A DNA stretch of 51,087 nt from Oxalobacteraceae bacterium (GCA_021768485.1 JAIZVZ010000019.1:1-51087), one strand, 5' to 3'; numbered from the stretch's first letter, positions 1 through 9,240 are shown. Numbers and translations: made by a program. The notes: generated by a model not told the origin, from the letters alone.

Positions 1-99
1 GTGCCGGCCGGCGTCCTCGCCATGCTGCTGGTCAGCTATCTGACGCCGGCCCCCGGCGCCGCCAGCAATGCCGTGGTCGACCACTGGCGTGTGCCGTAA
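1..99 (+). CDS. C-terminal end of a probable sodium:solute symporter (partial)
   Basis: The window opens inside a reading frame that ends with TAA at 97-99. The 32 visible residues are a hydrophobic stretch (VLAMLLVSYLTP) followed by a short polar tail. The pattern of a last membrane helix ending in VSxLTPxP is common at the C-terminus of sodium:solute symporter family proteins, so I infer such a transporter. The upstream part is missing, so neither substrate nor length can be judged. The M16 peptidase gene beyond it converges on it. Confidence 0.45.
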   Translation: MPAGVLAMLLVSYLTPAPGAASNAVVDHWRVP

Positions 100-118
100 A
101 CCGGGGACTCCGCATATG

Positions 119-143
119 AAAATGGCACCCTTGCGGGTGCCAT
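119..143 (-). terminator. Probable terminator of the M16 peptidase gene
   Basis: A perfect 9-bp stem (ATGGCACCC at 122-130 and its complement at 135-143) with a 4-base loop lies 25 bases beyond the peptidase stop codon. Read on the minus strand it is followed by a short ATTTTC tail, a weak T-tract. It sits between converging genes and may serve both strands. Confidence 0.6.
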
Positions 144-167
144 CGGGGATCGCCAAAATCGGCAAGC

Positions 168-2993
168 CTACAGCTTCTTGGCCGGATACAGCACATCCTG
201 TACGTAGTTATGCATGTCGAAATACAGATTGGCAGCGGCCTTGACGTCGGCCGGGGTCAAGGCCTTGACCCGGCTTTCATAGCTCAGGATGCGCGCCGGA
301 TCGAGCCCCAGCTCGACGCTCGAACGCAGATTGCTGAGCCAGAAGCCATTCGTCTTGAGGCCCTCGCGATACGACTTGATCCAGTTTTCCTTGACCTTGT
401 TCAGATCCGACAGCTGGGCGCCATTGGCTTTGAGCTTGTCGATCTCGGCCAGCGCCGCCGCAATCAGTTTGTCGACATTGTCGGGGCTGCAGGGAATGGT
501 CAGCGAAATCGAATATGAACCGTGCGGATCCTTGGCGATGCCGCCGCCGGCATTGGCGCCGTAGACCGCGCCCATCGCTTCGCGCAGGCTGTCGGTAAAT
601 TTGATGTTCAACACTTCCAGCAACGCCGCCAGCCGCATCTGCGCTTCGGGCGAGTAACTGGCATCGCCCGAGAACACGATCGAAATCGTGCTCTTTTGTT
701 CCAGGCCCAGATGCTCTTCTTTCTTGATCACGCCCTTGACCGTGCGCAGGCCGACATCCTTGAATGCGGTCGGGATCTCGGTCGTCGGCAAACTGCCGAG
801 ATAGGCGGCAATCAGCGGCTTGATTTTTTCAAGATCAAAGCTGCCGACGAAAAAGAAGGTATAGCCTTTGACGCTCGAAAAGCGTTCGTTATAAATGGCC
901 AGCGAGCGCTCCAGACTGACCTTGTCGAAGTCGGCCGGCTTGGGCACGCGCGGGCCGCGCGGATGGTCGGCATACAAGGTCTTGAGCATGTCGTCCTGGT
1001 ACTGCGTTTCCGGGCGCGACAGCGAACTTTTGAACACATCCTGGAATTTGCCGACCCAGGAGCGGAACAGGACCGAATCCTTGCGCGGCTGGGTAAAGTA
1101 CAAATACGTCATCTGCAGCATCGTTTCGACATCGGCGCTGCCGGACTGGCCGTTGAAGCCTTCGCGTATATCGCCGAGAAAGGGTGCCGCATAGGCCGAT
1201 TTGCCGGCCAGGATTTTCTGCAAGTCGTTCGGCGAAAACGCACCGATGCCCATCGCTCCGACCACCGAGGCGGCGTAGCGGGCACTGATGAAATCCTGGT
1301 CGCCATACAGCGAATCGCCGCCATTGCGCGTTGCCCCCATCAGCACCTGGTCGCTCTTGAAGTCGGTCGGCTTGAGCACGACCTTGACGCCATTGCCGAG
1401 CACCAGTTCGGTCAGGCCGAGCGCGCTGTTGAAGGCTTCCGAGGCAATCGTGCCGCCTTGCGGCGCTTTGTCCATCAGGCTGGCCGCCACCGCTTTTTCG
1501 TCATAGGCCACGACCTTGTTATGCCCGGCCGCCTCGACCGCAGCGAGCAGGGCCGCCGGCGTTGGCCGGGCCACGCCCTCGCGTTCGACGCCCTGGTAAG
1601 TGATCAATTTCTTGTCGTTGCCGATGATTGTTTTCGTGGCAAAGCGATTGACTTCATCGAGCGAAATCGTCGGCAGGAATTCCTTGGCATACGCAAATTC
1701 GTTGGCAATGCCGGGAATCGATTCCTGCACCAGGAAGTTGCGGATGAATTCGGCGGCATAGCTGGCCGATTCGGTCTTGTCGCGTTCGTTATAGGCCTGC
1801 TCCAGATTGCGCAAGGTCGCTTTTTTGGCGCGCGCCAATTCGTTATCGGTAAAGCCGAATTGGGCGGCGCGCTGGTTTTCCTGGATCAGCGCATTGATGG
1901 CCGGCGTCGGTCCCGACTTGCCGATCAGGGCCACCGACGAAAACTGCTGATAGCCGTGCACCAGCGGCCCGACGCCGCTGCCGCCGACCACATACGGCGC
2001 ATTGGCGCTTTGCGTCAATTCCTGCAGGCGCTGGCCGAGCATGGCGTTAAACAGGTTTTGCACGATTTTCTGGCGGTAGTCGCCGAAAGTCCTCTCGCCC
2101 GGATCCTTCGATTGCGAATACGTGATGTTGAGGATGTCGTTGGTCGCCTCCCGGTCGCTGGCGACCACGCTTTCCTGGCTGCTGCGCGCCGGAATGCTCG
2201 CATAGTTGCGCGCCCGTTCATGCCGCGGATTTTTCAGTTTGGAGAAATGACGCTTGATCATTCTCTCCGCAACAATCGGATCGACATCGCCGACCACAAT
2301 CACCGCCATCAGATCGGGCCGATACCAGTCGGCATAAAAGCGGCGCAGCGCCGCATGCGGGAAATTGGCGATGATCTCATCCTTGCCGATCGGCAGGCGC
2401 TCCGCATATTTGGAGCCGGCAAATATCTTCGGCCACAAGAGCTTGTTCATGCGGTCTTCGGCCCCCTTGCCAAGCCGCGACTCTTCGAGCACGACGCCGC
2501 GCTCGCGGTCGATTTCCTTGTCGTCGAAACTGAGGCCGCCGGCCCAGTCCTGCAGCACTTCCATGCCTTTGTCGAGGTTGTTCTTGCGGTCGGTCGGGAT
2601 CGGTAGAATGTACACGGTTTCATCGAAACTCGTGTAGGCATTGAGGTCGGCGCCGAACTTGACGCCGATCGACTGCAAAAACGAAATCAATTCGTTTTTC
2701 CTGAAATGCGTCGAGCCATTAAAAGCCATGTGTTCGGTAAAGTGGGCCAGGCCCTGCTGGTCGTCATCCTCGAGAATCGAACCGGCGCGCACCACGAGCC
2801 GCAATTCGGCCTTGTTGGCCGGCTTACCGTTTTTTAAAATGTAATAGGTCAGGCCATTGGGCAGCTTGCCAAGCTTGATCTGCGGCGCCGGCGGAATCGC
2901 CTGATCCATGTCGCGCGCGGCCTGCACCGGCACGCTCGTCAATATCGTTGCGGAAAACAAGACAAACAAAGTATTGAACAGAATTTTTTTCAT
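168..2993 (-). CDS. Exported M16 family zinc metallopeptidase (PqqL-like, two-lobed)
   Basis: This is a 941-residue member of the M16 (pitrilysin/insulinase) family, which cleaves peptides in a clam-shell chamber. I place the start at the ATG at 2991-2993 because it opens a clear signal peptide (MKKILFNTLFVLF, ending near VQA). The longer open frame upstream, to 3089, has no such feature. The inverted zinc motif HFTEH is at residues 84-88 and the further glutamate lies in ERGVVLEES about 75 residues later. The C-terminal half has the second, inactive M16 domain. The protein is probably periplasmic. Its natural substrate is unknown. It is monocistronic, ends at the hairpin at 119-143, and is separated from purM by 293 bp. 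Confidence 0.9.
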   Translation of the reverse strand: MKKILFNTLFVLFSATILTSVPVQAARDMDQAIPPAPQIKLGKLPNGLTYYILKNGKPANKAELRLVVRAGSILEDDDQQGLAHFTEHMAFNGSTHFRKNELISFLQSIGVKFGADLNAYTSFDETVYILPIPTDRKNNLDKGMEVLQDWAGGLSFDDKEIDRERGVVLEESRLGKGAEDRMNKLLWPKIFAGSKYAERLPIGKDEIIANFPHAALRRFYADWYRPDLMAVIVVGDVDPIVAERMIKRHFSKLKNPRHERARNYASIPARSSQESVVASDREATNDILNITYSQSKDPGERTFGDYRQKIVQNLFNAMLGQRLQELTQSANAPYVVGGSGVGPLVHGYQQFSSVALIGKSGPTPAINALIQENQRAAQFGFTDNELARAKKATLRNLEQAYNERDKTESASYAAEFIRNFLVQESIPGIANEFAYAKEFLPTISLDEVNRFATKTIIGNDKKLITYQGVEREGVARPTPAALLAAVEAAGHNKVVAYDEKAVAASLMDKAPQGGTIASEAFNSALGLTELVLGNGVKVVLKPTDFKSDQVLMGATRNGGDSLYGDQDFISARYAASVVGAMGIGAFSPNDLQKILAGKSAYAAPFLGDIREGFNGQSGSADVETMLQMTYLYFTQPRKDSVLFRSWVGKFQDVFKSSLSRPETQYQDDMLKTLYADHPRGPRVPKPADFDKVSLERSLAIYNERFSSVKGYTFFFVGSFDLEKIKPLIAAYLGSLPTTEIPTAFKDVGLRTVKGVIKKEEHLGLEQKSTISIVFSGDASYSPEAQMRLAALLEVLNIKFTDSLREAMGAVYGANAGGGIAKDPHGSYSISLTIPCSPDNVDKLIAAALAEIDKLKANGAQLSDLNKVKENWIKSYREGLKTNGFWLSNLRSSVELGLDPARILSYESRVKALTPADVKAAANLYFDMHNYVQDVLYPAKKL

Positions 2994-3220
2994 CACGCAT
3001 CTTCGCTTAAAAGAGACATGCCATGAAATTGCATGCCATTGAGGTGTGCAGCATCGCATGCCGCGCAGGAAGGTGCAAGCACCGCTCATACGCGGTTACA
3101 AGTGAGTGCCTGCTGAAAAGATTGTCGTTTTTCATTATGCAACTCACTGAAAAAGCGATTTTCAAACAAGATCAAATTCGATTTGATAATCCCCCAACCT
3201 CTCCCGCGGCGCCGTCGAAA

Positions 3221-3256
3221 AAAAACGGCATCGCGTCAGATCGCGATGCCGTTTTT
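3221..3256 (-). terminator. Bidirectional rho-independent terminator after purM
   Basis: A perfect 15-bp inverted repeat (3221-3235 and 3242-3256) has a GC-rich core CGGCATCGCG, a 6-base loop and A/T runs at both ends. It therefore has a T-tract on either strand. It lies 30 bases beyond the purM stop codon and should terminate purM transcripts. The rest of 2994-3286 holds no gene that I can support. Confidence 0.9.
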
Positions 3257-3286
3257 ATCAAAAAATCAAATTGTCAGTACACGTAT

Positions 3287-4330
3287 TTACACGACAATGG
3301 TTTGCGCCTCGTCGCCGACCCGCGCCCGGATCACGCCGATCTTGCTGACCGTTTCACCAGCTGCTTGCAACTGCGCCAGCGCCGCCTCGGCGGCGTCGGC
3401 GGCCACGATGACGATCATGCCGATGCCGCAATTGAAGACGCGGTGCATTTCGGCGTCCTTGACGCCGCCATGCTGCTGCAGCCAGCCGAACAGCGGCGGC
3501 ATATTCCATGTGCGGTGGTCGAGCACGGCGGTCAGATTGTCGGCCAGCACGCGCGGCACGTTTTCGACCAGGCCGCCGCCGGTGATGTGGACCATGCCCT
3601 TGATCTCGGTGGTGGCCATCAGCGCCAGCAGCGGTTTGACATAGATGCGGGTCGGCTGCATCAAGACGTCGGCCAATGGACGGCCGTGGAAATCGGCGTT
3701 CAGGTCCGGCTTGGCGACCGAGATGATCTTGCGCACCAGCGAATAGCCGTTCGAGTGCACGCCCGAGGACGCCAGGCCGAGGACGACGTCGCCGGGGGCG
3801 ATGGTGCTGCCGTCGATGATGCGGCTTTTTTCGACCGCACCGACGGCAAAGCCGGCCAGGTCGTATTCGCCGGCCGGGTACATGCTCGGCATTTCAGCGG
3901 TTTCGCCGCCGATCAGGGCGCAACCGGCTTGCTCGCAGCCGTCGGCGATGCCTTTGACGACAGCGGTGGCCTGCGCCACATCGAGTTTGCCGCAAGCGAA
4001 ATAATCGAGGAAAAACAACGGTTCCGCACCTTGCACCAGAATGTCGTTGACGCTCATGGCGACCAGGTCGATGCCGACCGTGTCGTGGCGGTTCAATTCG
4101 AAAGCCAGCTTGAGCTTGGTGCCGACGCCGTCGGTGCCCGAGACCAGTACCGGGTCCTTGTATTTTTTGCTGATTTCAAAGAGGGCGCCAAAACCGCCAA
4201 TGCCTTTCAGGACGCCTTCGCGCATGGTACGCCGGGCGTGCGGCTTGATGGCTTCGACCAGCGCATCGCCGGCATCGATGTCAACGCCGGCATCGCGATA
4301 GGAAAGGGAAACAGGATCGTGTGAGTTCAT
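3287..4330 (-). CDS. purM: Phosphoribosylformylglycinamidine cyclo-ligase (AIR synthetase)
   Basis: PurM converts FGAM to aminoimidazole ribotide with ATP, the fifth step of purine synthesis, in the cytoplasm. The 347-residue product has the family N-terminus ([19 protein letters not shown]), the [12 protein letters not shown] nucleotide-binding segment and GGETAEMP. I use the ATG at 4328-4330, since the upstream extension to 4390 would give a tail the family lacks and runs through the promoter region. It is divergent from the AI-2E family gene across a 151-bp region with a nested inverted repeat. A strong terminator follows. Confidence 0.97.
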   Translation of the reverse strand: MNSHDPVSLSYRDAGVDIDAGDALVEAIKPHARRTMREGVLKGIGGFGALFEISKKYKDPVLVSGTDGVGTKLKLAFELNRHDTVGIDLVAMSVNDILVQGAEPLFFLDYFACGKLDVAQATAVVKGIADGCEQAGCALIGGETAEMPSMYPAGEYDLAGFAVGAVEKSRIIDGSTIAPGDVVLGLASSGVHSNGYSLVRKIISVAKPDLNADFHGRPLADVLMQPTRIYVKPLLALMATTEIKGMVHITGGGLVENVPRVLADNLTAVLDHRTWNMPPLFGWLQQHGGVKDAEMHRVFNCGIGMIVIVAADAAEAALAQLQAAGETVSKIGVIRARVGDEAQTIVV

Positions 4331-4354
4331 AGTGTATTGAAGCGGCTGGCGCGG

Positions 4355-4402
4355 TAAAATAGCAAAATAAGGCCAAATTGTTTGGCTCAAGCCGCTATTT
4401 TA
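4355..4402. promoter_or_regulatory. Nested inverted repeat in the purM / AI-2E intergenic region
   Basis: Outer arms TAAAATAGC (4355-4363) and GCTATTTTA (4394-4402) match perfectly. Nested within them is GCCAAA-TTG-TTTGGC at 4372-4386, with its centre within one base of the outer centre. Each outer arm contains a -10-like TAAAAT on the strand reading towards one of the two divergent genes. I infer a shared promoter/operator. No clear -35 boxes are visible, so the promoter part is tentative. Confidence 0.4.
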
Positions 4403-4481
4403 TCAAACCGGGTCGCTGAAACGGTTTTTTATACGCTTTTTACCGGAAAACCATTAAATAAACAGGCGCCCCCCTCCATCC

Positions 4482-5588
4482 ATGCCATTTTCAATTTCAC
4501 AAGAACAAAAACAGAGCGCGTTCTGGATCGGCTTGTGGCTCTTGGTTGTGTTGCTGCTGGTCAGTCTGGGACCGGTGTTGACGCCCTTTATCGCCGCCGC
4601 CATCCTCGCCTATGCCTTGAATCCCGGCGTCGACCGCCTCGACCGCCTGCATTGGCGGCGCTTGCGGGTGCCGCGCGCGGCGGCCGTGCTGCTGGTCATG
4701 CTGGTACTGGGCGCGGCGCTGTTGGCCCTGGTCTTGATCGTGGTGCCGGTGCTGAAGAAGGAGTTGCCTTTATTGCAAGACCGGATTCCCGTGCTGCTTG
4801 AGCGCTTCAACGCCCTGGCGGCGCCGCGCCTGCACGAGCTCGGCATCACGGTCCGGCTCGACGGCGATGGCATCCGCCACTTGCTGACGCAGCAATTGCA
4901 GACGAGCGGCGAGGAAATCTGGCGCGCCGTGCTCAATTCGGCCCGGGTCGGCGGCAGCGCCGTGCTCGGCTGGCTGGCGACACTGGTCTTGATTCCGATC
5001 GTGCTGTTCTATCTGCTGCTCGACTGGCACCCGATGCTCAGGCGCTGCGCCAATGCGATACCGCGCCGCTGGGTCGGGCAGACGGTCGCCATGGCGCACG
5101 AAGTCGATAGCCTGCTGGCGCAATACCTGCGCGGCCAGCTGCTGGTGATGCTGGTGCTGGCCGTGTATTATTCGGCCGGCCTGATGCTGGCCGGTTTCGA
5201 TGTCGCGCTGCCGATCGGCATCATTACCGGCCTGCTCGTCTTCATCCCCTATCTGGGCTTCGGCCTCGGACTGGGGCTGGCGCTGCTGGCGGCGCTGCTG
5301 CAATCGTCGGGCTGGCAAGATCTGGCGGCCGTGGCCGTGGTCTACGGCGTCGGCCAGGTGCTCGAGAGTTTCATCCTCACGCCGCGCCTGGTCGGCGAGC
5401 GCATCGGCATGAATCCGCTGGCCGTCATTTTTGCCTTGCTGGCCTTTGGCCAGCTGTTCGGTTTCGTCGGCATCTTGCTGGCGCTGCCGATCTCGGCCAT
5501 CCTGATGGTGGCGTACCGCCATTTGCGCAAACATTATCTGGCCAGCGGTTTTTATACCGCCAAAGCCGCTCCACCACCCAAAGAGTAA
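4482..5588 (+). CDS. AI-2E family transporter (PerM/YdgG-like membrane protein)
   Basis: This 368-residue integral membrane protein has the AI-2E/PerM family layout. There are N-terminal hydrophobic helices (FWIGLWLLVVLLLVSLG), a central soluble part with little hydrophobicity (about residues 85-155), and a cluster of helices in the C-terminal half with the conserved FIPYLGFG and LTPRLVGERIGMNPL segments. Family members are linked to autoinducer-2 export or to sodium/proton antiport, and the substrate here is not known. It is divergent from purM and followed 6 bp later by hda, an arrangement seen in many betaproteobacteria. Confidence 0.88.
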   Translation: MPFSISQEQKQSAFWIGLWLLVVLLLVSLGPVLTPFIAAAILAYALNPGVDRLDRLHWRRLRVPRAAAVLLVMLVLGAALLALVLIVVPVLKKELPLLQDRIPVLLERFNALAAPRLHELGITVRLDGDGIRHLLTQQLQTSGEEIWRAVLNSARVGGSAVLGWLATLVLIPIVLFYLLLDWHPMLRRCANAIPRRWVGQTVAMAHEVDSLLAQYLRGQLLVMLVLAVYYSAGLMLAGFDVALPIGIITGLLVFIPYLGFGLGLGLALLAALLQSSGWQDLAAVAVVYGVGQVLESFILTPRLVGERIGMNPLAVIFALLAFGQLFGFVGILLALPISAILMVAYRHLRKHYLASGFYTAKAAPPPKE

Positions 5589-5594
5589 AGACGC

Positions 5595-6287
5595 ATGAAG
5601 CAGTTGTTGCTGGATTTAAGCGAAGAACAGGCGCAAAGCCTGGAGACATTCGAAGTCGGACAAAACGCCGAGCTGCTGCAGTTGATGGCGCAATTCGCCA
5701 CGCGCAGCGCCGGCGAGTACTTTGCCTATCTGTGGGGCCAGGCCGCCAGCGGCAAGACCCATTTGCTGCGCGCGCTGGCCGCCGGCCCGCAGGCAGCCCA
5801 GGCGCGCTATATCGATTGCGGCCGGCTCGGTGCCGATGCCGCCGAAATTCTGACCTATACGCCGGAAGTGAGCTTATACCTGCTCGACGACTGTGAAAAA
5901 CTGACGCCGGCGGCCCAGATCGACGCCTTCAACCTGTTCAACCAGATCCGCGAACGCGGCGGCTTCATGGTCAGCAGCGGTGCCGTGGCGCCGATGCAGC
6001 TGGCGCTGCGCGAAGACTTGCGCACCCGTATGGGCTGGGGCCTGATCTACCAGGTGCACGCGCTGTCGGACGAAGAAAAGCTGGCGGCGCTGGACGCCGC
6101 CGCCCACGCCCGAGGCTTGACGCTGCCGCCGGGCGTGTTACCCTATCTGCTGTCGCATTTTCGGCGCGACATGCGGTCGCTGTCGACCATGCTCGACGCC
6201 CTGGACCGCTATTCGCTGGAAACCCAGCGCCCGATCACGCTGCCTTTATTACGCTTACTGCTGCAAGAAACGCCTAAACAGCCATGA
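5595..6287 (+). CDS. hda: DnaA regulatory inactivator Hda
   Basis: Hda is a DnaA-like AAA+ protein that, with the DNA-loaded sliding clamp, stimulates ATP hydrolysis on DnaA after initiation and so prevents re-initiation. The 230-residue product starts with a clamp-binding-type motif (QLLLDL, residues 3-8). It has a Walker A sequence GQAASGKT at 48-55 and a Walker B-like LLDDCEK. It lacks the C-terminal DNA-binding domain of DnaA, as expected. It starts 6 bp after the AI-2E gene, and its stop overlaps the next start (ATGA at 6284-6287), so translation is probably coupled. Confidence 0.9.
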   Translation: MKQLLLDLSEEQAQSLETFEVGQNAELLQLMAQFATRSAGEYFAYLWGQAASGKTHLLRALAAGPQAAQARYIDCGRLGADAAEILTYTPEVSLYLLDDCEKLTPAAQIDAFNLFNQIRERGGFMVSSGAVAPMQLALREDLRTRMGWGLIYQVHALSDEEKLAALDAAAHARGLTLPPGVLPYLLSHFRRDMRSLSTMLDALDRYSLETQRPITLPLLRLLLQETPKQP

Positions 6288-6955
6288 ACCTCGCCCTCTT
6301 CGACCTCGACCACACGCTGCTGCCGCTCGACTCCGACCATGAATGGGGTGAATTCCTGTGCCGTATCGGCGCCGTCGACGTCAATATTTTCGGCGGCCAG
6401 AACAACGAATTCTTCCGCCAATACCAGGCCGGCACGCTCGACCCGGTCGAATACCTCGAATTTTCGCTCGGTACGCTGGCGCGTTTCTCAAACAGCCAAC
6501 TCGATGCCTGGCATGCGCAGTTCATGCAGGAAGTGATCAGCCCGGCGCTATTGCCGGCGGCCCGCGCGCTACTGAAAAAACACCGCGACGCCGGCGATCT
6601 GCTGGCCATCGTCACCGCCACCAATCAGTTCGTGACGGCGCCGATCGCCCGCGCGCTCGACGTTGAGCACCTGATCGCGGCCATGCCGCAACGCGACGCC
6701 GACGGCACCATCACCGGCAAGCTGCTGGGGGTGCCGACTTCCGGCCCCGGCAAGGTCATCCACACCCGGGACTGGCTGGCAGGCATGGGCAAGACCCTGG
6801 CCGACTTCGACAAAGTCTATTTTTATAGCGATTCGCATAATGACTTGCCCTTGATGTCCATCGTCACCGACCCGGTCGCGACCAACCCGAACACCAAGCT
6901 AGAGGCGCATGCCAACGCGCATGGCTGGCCTATCTTAAGATTATTTCATGATTAA
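6284..6955 (+). CDS. HAD-IB family phosphatase (SerB-like hydrolase)
   Basis: The protein is a 223-residue haloacid dehalogenase superfamily phosphatase. Motif I is FDLDHTLLPLDSD, with the nucleophile Asp7 and acid/base Asp9. Motif II is IVTATNQF and motif IV is YFYSDSHNDLPL. The layout resembles the SerB/CicA group (HAD-IB), which acts on small phosphomonoesters such as phosphoserine, but the cap sequence does not let me name the substrate. It overlaps hda by 4 bp and pcnB by 8 bp, so the three are co-transcribed. Confidence 0.88.
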   Translation: MNLALFDLDHTLLPLDSDHEWGEFLCRIGAVDVNIFGGQNNEFFRQYQAGTLDPVEYLEFSLGTLARFSNSQLDAWHAQFMQEVISPALLPAARALLKKHRDAGDLLAIVTATNQFVTAPIARALDVEHLIAAMPQRDADGTITGKLLGVPTSGPGKVIHTRDWLAGMGKTLADFDKVYFYSDSHNDLPLMSIVTDPVATNPNTKLEAHANAHGWPILRLFHD

Positions 6956-8309
6956 TAAATTCATCCGCAAAATCCTCGGCGTCAAGAAAAGCACCGGCAA
7001 TAAAAATCCCCTGGTCCTCGGTCCGAAAGAACACGGCATCGATCCCAAGCTTTTGTCGAACAACGCCATCCGCGTCACGCAAACCCTGCAGGATGCCGGC
7101 TACAAGGCCTTCGTGGTCGGCGGCGCGGTGCGCGATCTGCTGCTGGGCGTCAAGCCGAAGGATTTCGACATCGCCACCAACGCGACGCCGGAACAGACCA
7201 AAAAATTATTCCGCCGCGCCTTCATCATCGGCAAGCGCTTCCAGATCGTGCATGTGATGTTCGGCCAGGATTTGCTGGAAGTGACGACCTTCCGCGGCAC
7301 CACGCTGGCCGACGCCCCGAAAGACGAACACGGGCGCGTCTTGCGCGACAATACCTTCGGCCTGCAGCACGAAGACGCCGTGCGGCGCGATTTCACCATC
7401 AATGCCATGTATTACGATCCGGCCACGCAGACCGTGCTCGACTATCACGGCGGGATTGCCGACATCCGCAAGAAAATCCTGCGCATCATCGGCGTGCCCG
7501 AGGAGCGCTACCGCGAAGATCCGGTGCGCATGCTGCGCGTGGTGCGCTTCGCCGCCCGCCTCGGCTTTAACATCGACGACGCCACCAGCGCGCCGATCGA
7601 AGAAATGGCGCCGCTGATCAACAACGTGCCGTCGGCGCGCGTGTTCGATGAAATGCTCAAATTGCTGATGAGCGGACAGGCGCTGGCCTGCCTGATGCAA
7701 CTGCGCAAACAGGGCTTGCATCACGGCCTGCTGCCGCTGCTCGATGTCGTGCTCAAGCAGCCGGTGGCCACCAAATTCATCACGCTGGCGCTGGCCTCGA
7801 CCGACAAGCGCATCCATGAAGGCAAGCCGGTCTCGCCGGGCTTTCTGTTTGCCGCCCTGTTATGGCACCAGGTGCTGGAAAAATGGACGGCCTACCAGGC
7901 CGCCGGCGAGTATGCGATTCCAGCCCTGCATCTGGCGGCCGATGCCGTACTCGAAGCGCAGACCGACAAACTGGCGCTGCAACGCAAGATCGGTTCCGAC
8001 ATGCGCGACATCTGGGCCATGCAGCCGCGCTTTGAACGCCGCACCGGCAAGACGCCCTACAAGCTGCTCGAGCACTTGCGCTTTCGGGCCGGCTACGACT
8101 TTTTGCTGCTGCGCTGCGAAGCGGGCGAGATCGATGCCGAAATCGGCCGCTGGTGGACCGATTTCGCGGCCGGCGACGCCGACCAGCGCGAAGCATTGCT
8201 GGCAGCCAAACCGGCCGCCGGCGGCGCCAAAAAACGTCCGGCGCGGCGCGGCCGCAACCGCAGCGCAGCCAGCACCGCTACCGCTGCCAGCGGCGACAGC
8301 AACGAATAA
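6948..8309 (+). CDS. pcnB: Poly(A) polymerase I
   Basis: PcnB adds 3' poly(A) tails to RNA and so promotes RNA decay in bacteria. The 453-residue product has the class II nucleotidyltransferase head with FVVGGAVRDLLLG and the metal-binding DFDIATNATPEQ. This is followed by the RNA-binding domain typical of PcnB (RREDAV-like segment, DYHGGIADI, REDPVRMLRVVRFAARLGF). The last 40 residues are basic and low in complexity (KKRPARRGRNR), a common tail of this enzyme that may bind RNA. Its length and tail favour PcnB over a tRNA CCA-adding enzyme. Its start overlaps the HAD gene, and folK follows 6 bp later. Confidence 0.95.
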   Translation: MINKFIRKILGVKKSTGNKNPLVLGPKEHGIDPKLLSNNAIRVTQTLQDAGYKAFVVGGAVRDLLLGVKPKDFDIATNATPEQTKKLFRRAFIIGKRFQIVHVMFGQDLLEVTTFRGTTLADAPKDEHGRVLRDNTFGLQHEDAVRRDFTINAMYYDPATQTVLDYHGGIADIRKKILRIIGVPEERYREDPVRMLRVVRFAARLGFNIDDATSAPIEEMAPLINNVPSARVFDEMLKLLMSGQALACLMQLRKQGLHHGLLPLLDVVLKQPVATKFITLALASTDKRIHEGKPVSPGFLFAALLWHQVLEKWTAYQAAGEYAIPALHLAADAVLEAQTDKLALQRKIGSDMRDIWAMQPRFERRTGKTPYKLLEHLRFRAGYDFLLLRCEAGEIDAEIGRWWTDFAAGDADQREALLAAKPAAGGAKKRPARRGRNRSAASTATAASGDSNE

Positions 8310-8315
8310 GGGCTC

Positions 8316-8810
8316 ATGCCGCAAATGCCAGCGCTACCGCACACTGCCTACATCGGTCTGGGCGCCAACCTCGGCGACGCCCAAGCCACCGTGCGCGCGG
8401 CGCTGAGCGCCCTGGCGCTGCTGCCGCAGACCCGCCTGCAGGCACAGTCGTCGCTATACCGCAGCGCACCGCAAGACGCCGACGGCGACGACTACGTCAA
8501 TGCGGTGGCCGAACTGCAGACCGCGCTGACGCCGCACGAGCTGCTGGCACGACTGCAGGCAATCGAAGCGGCAAACGGCCGCGAGCGCCCCTATTACCAC
8601 GCGCCGCGCACGCTCGACCTCGATCTCTTGCTGTACGACGATGCGGCGCTGGCCGACGCCACGCTGACGCTGCCGCATCCGCGCCTGCATCTGCGCGCAT
8701 TTGCGCTGCTGCCACTGCTCGAGATTGCCGCCGACATCGCCATCCCCGGCATCGGCCCGGCCCGGCCGTTGCTGCCGACGCTGGCCGGACAGGCCATTGC
8801 CCGACTATAG
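8316..8810 (+). CDS. folK: 2-amino-4-hydroxy-6-hydroxymethyldihydropteridine pyrophosphokinase
   Basis: FolK transfers pyrophosphate from ATP to 6-hydroxymethyl-7,8-dihydropterin in folate synthesis. The 164-residue product has the signature N-terminus YIGLGANLGD and the conserved RTLDLDLLLYDD, which holds the two metal-binding aspartates. A final PHPRLHLRAFALLPL matches the family. It lies 6 bp after pcnB. The pcnB-folK pairing is common in proteobacteria. Confidence 0.96.
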   Translation: MPQMPALPHTAYIGLGANLGDAQATVRAALSALALLPQTRLQAQSSLYRSAPQDADGDDYVNAVAELQTALTPHELLARLQAIEAANGRERPYYHAPRTLDLDLLLYDDAALADATLTLPHPRLHLRAFALLPLLEIAADIAIPGIGPARPLLPTLAGQAIARL

Positions 8811-8823
8811 GCGAGCCGCTGCC

Positions 8824-9171
8824 ATGCAAATTCCGGTGCTAGCACAAACGATTGGCTTGCTGACCTTGTCGAATGTCTTCATGACCATCGCCTGGTACGG
8901 TCACTTGAAAAATTTGTCCGGCAAGCCGTGGTGGATCGCGGCCCTGGTCAGCTGGGGCATCGCGCTGTTCGAATACCTGCTGCAGGTGCCGGCCAACCGC
9001 ATCGGCTACACGCAATTAAGCCTGGCGCAGCTGAAAATAATCCAAGAATCCATTACGCTGGCGGTCTTTGTTCCGTTTGCGATGGTGTATATGAGCCAAC
9101 CGTTCAAGCTCGACTATATCTGGGCGGCGCTGTGTCTGATCGGCGCGGTGTATTTCATATTCAGAAGTTAA
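8824..9171 (+). CDS. DUF486 family membrane protein
   Basis: This is a 115-residue protein with four predicted membrane helices and family features FMTIAWYGHLKN, ALFEYLLQVPANRIGY and LKIIQES. It belongs to the DUF486 group, related to small drug/metabolite transporters, and no function is established. I use the ATG at 8824, because the longer frame upstream only overlaps folK. It starts 13 bp after folK and is probably in the same transcript. Its stop codon lies in the first copy of a short repeat shared with the panB leader. Confidence 0.88.
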   Translation: MQIPVLAQTIGLLTLSNVFMTIAWYGHLKNLSGKPWWIAALVSWGIALFEYLLQVPANRIGYTQLSLAQLKIIQESITLAVFVPFAMVYMSQPFKLDYIWAALCLIGAVYFIFRS

Positions 9172-9221
9172 AACCCTGGGAACTTACACCCGGGAAGTCA
9201 AAACCCTAAAAAGTTAAAACC
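9166..9221. repeat. Three copies of AGTYAAAACC before panB
   Basis: AGTTAAAACCCT at 9166-9177, AGTCAAAACCCT at 9196-9207 and AGTTAAAACC at 9212-9221 lie in direct orientation, 30 and 16 bp apart. They fill most of the 69-bp gap before panB. They could be a binding-site cluster or a decayed duplication. Confidence 0.5.
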
Positions 9222-9240
9222 ATATTTCGCAGGAACTCAA

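Noticed and set aside
522-2606. Long plus-strand frame (694 codons) opposite the M16 peptidase
   Set aside because: Antisense shadow in a GC-rich gene: no ribosome site, no family features, while the minus strand encodes a recognisable peptidase.
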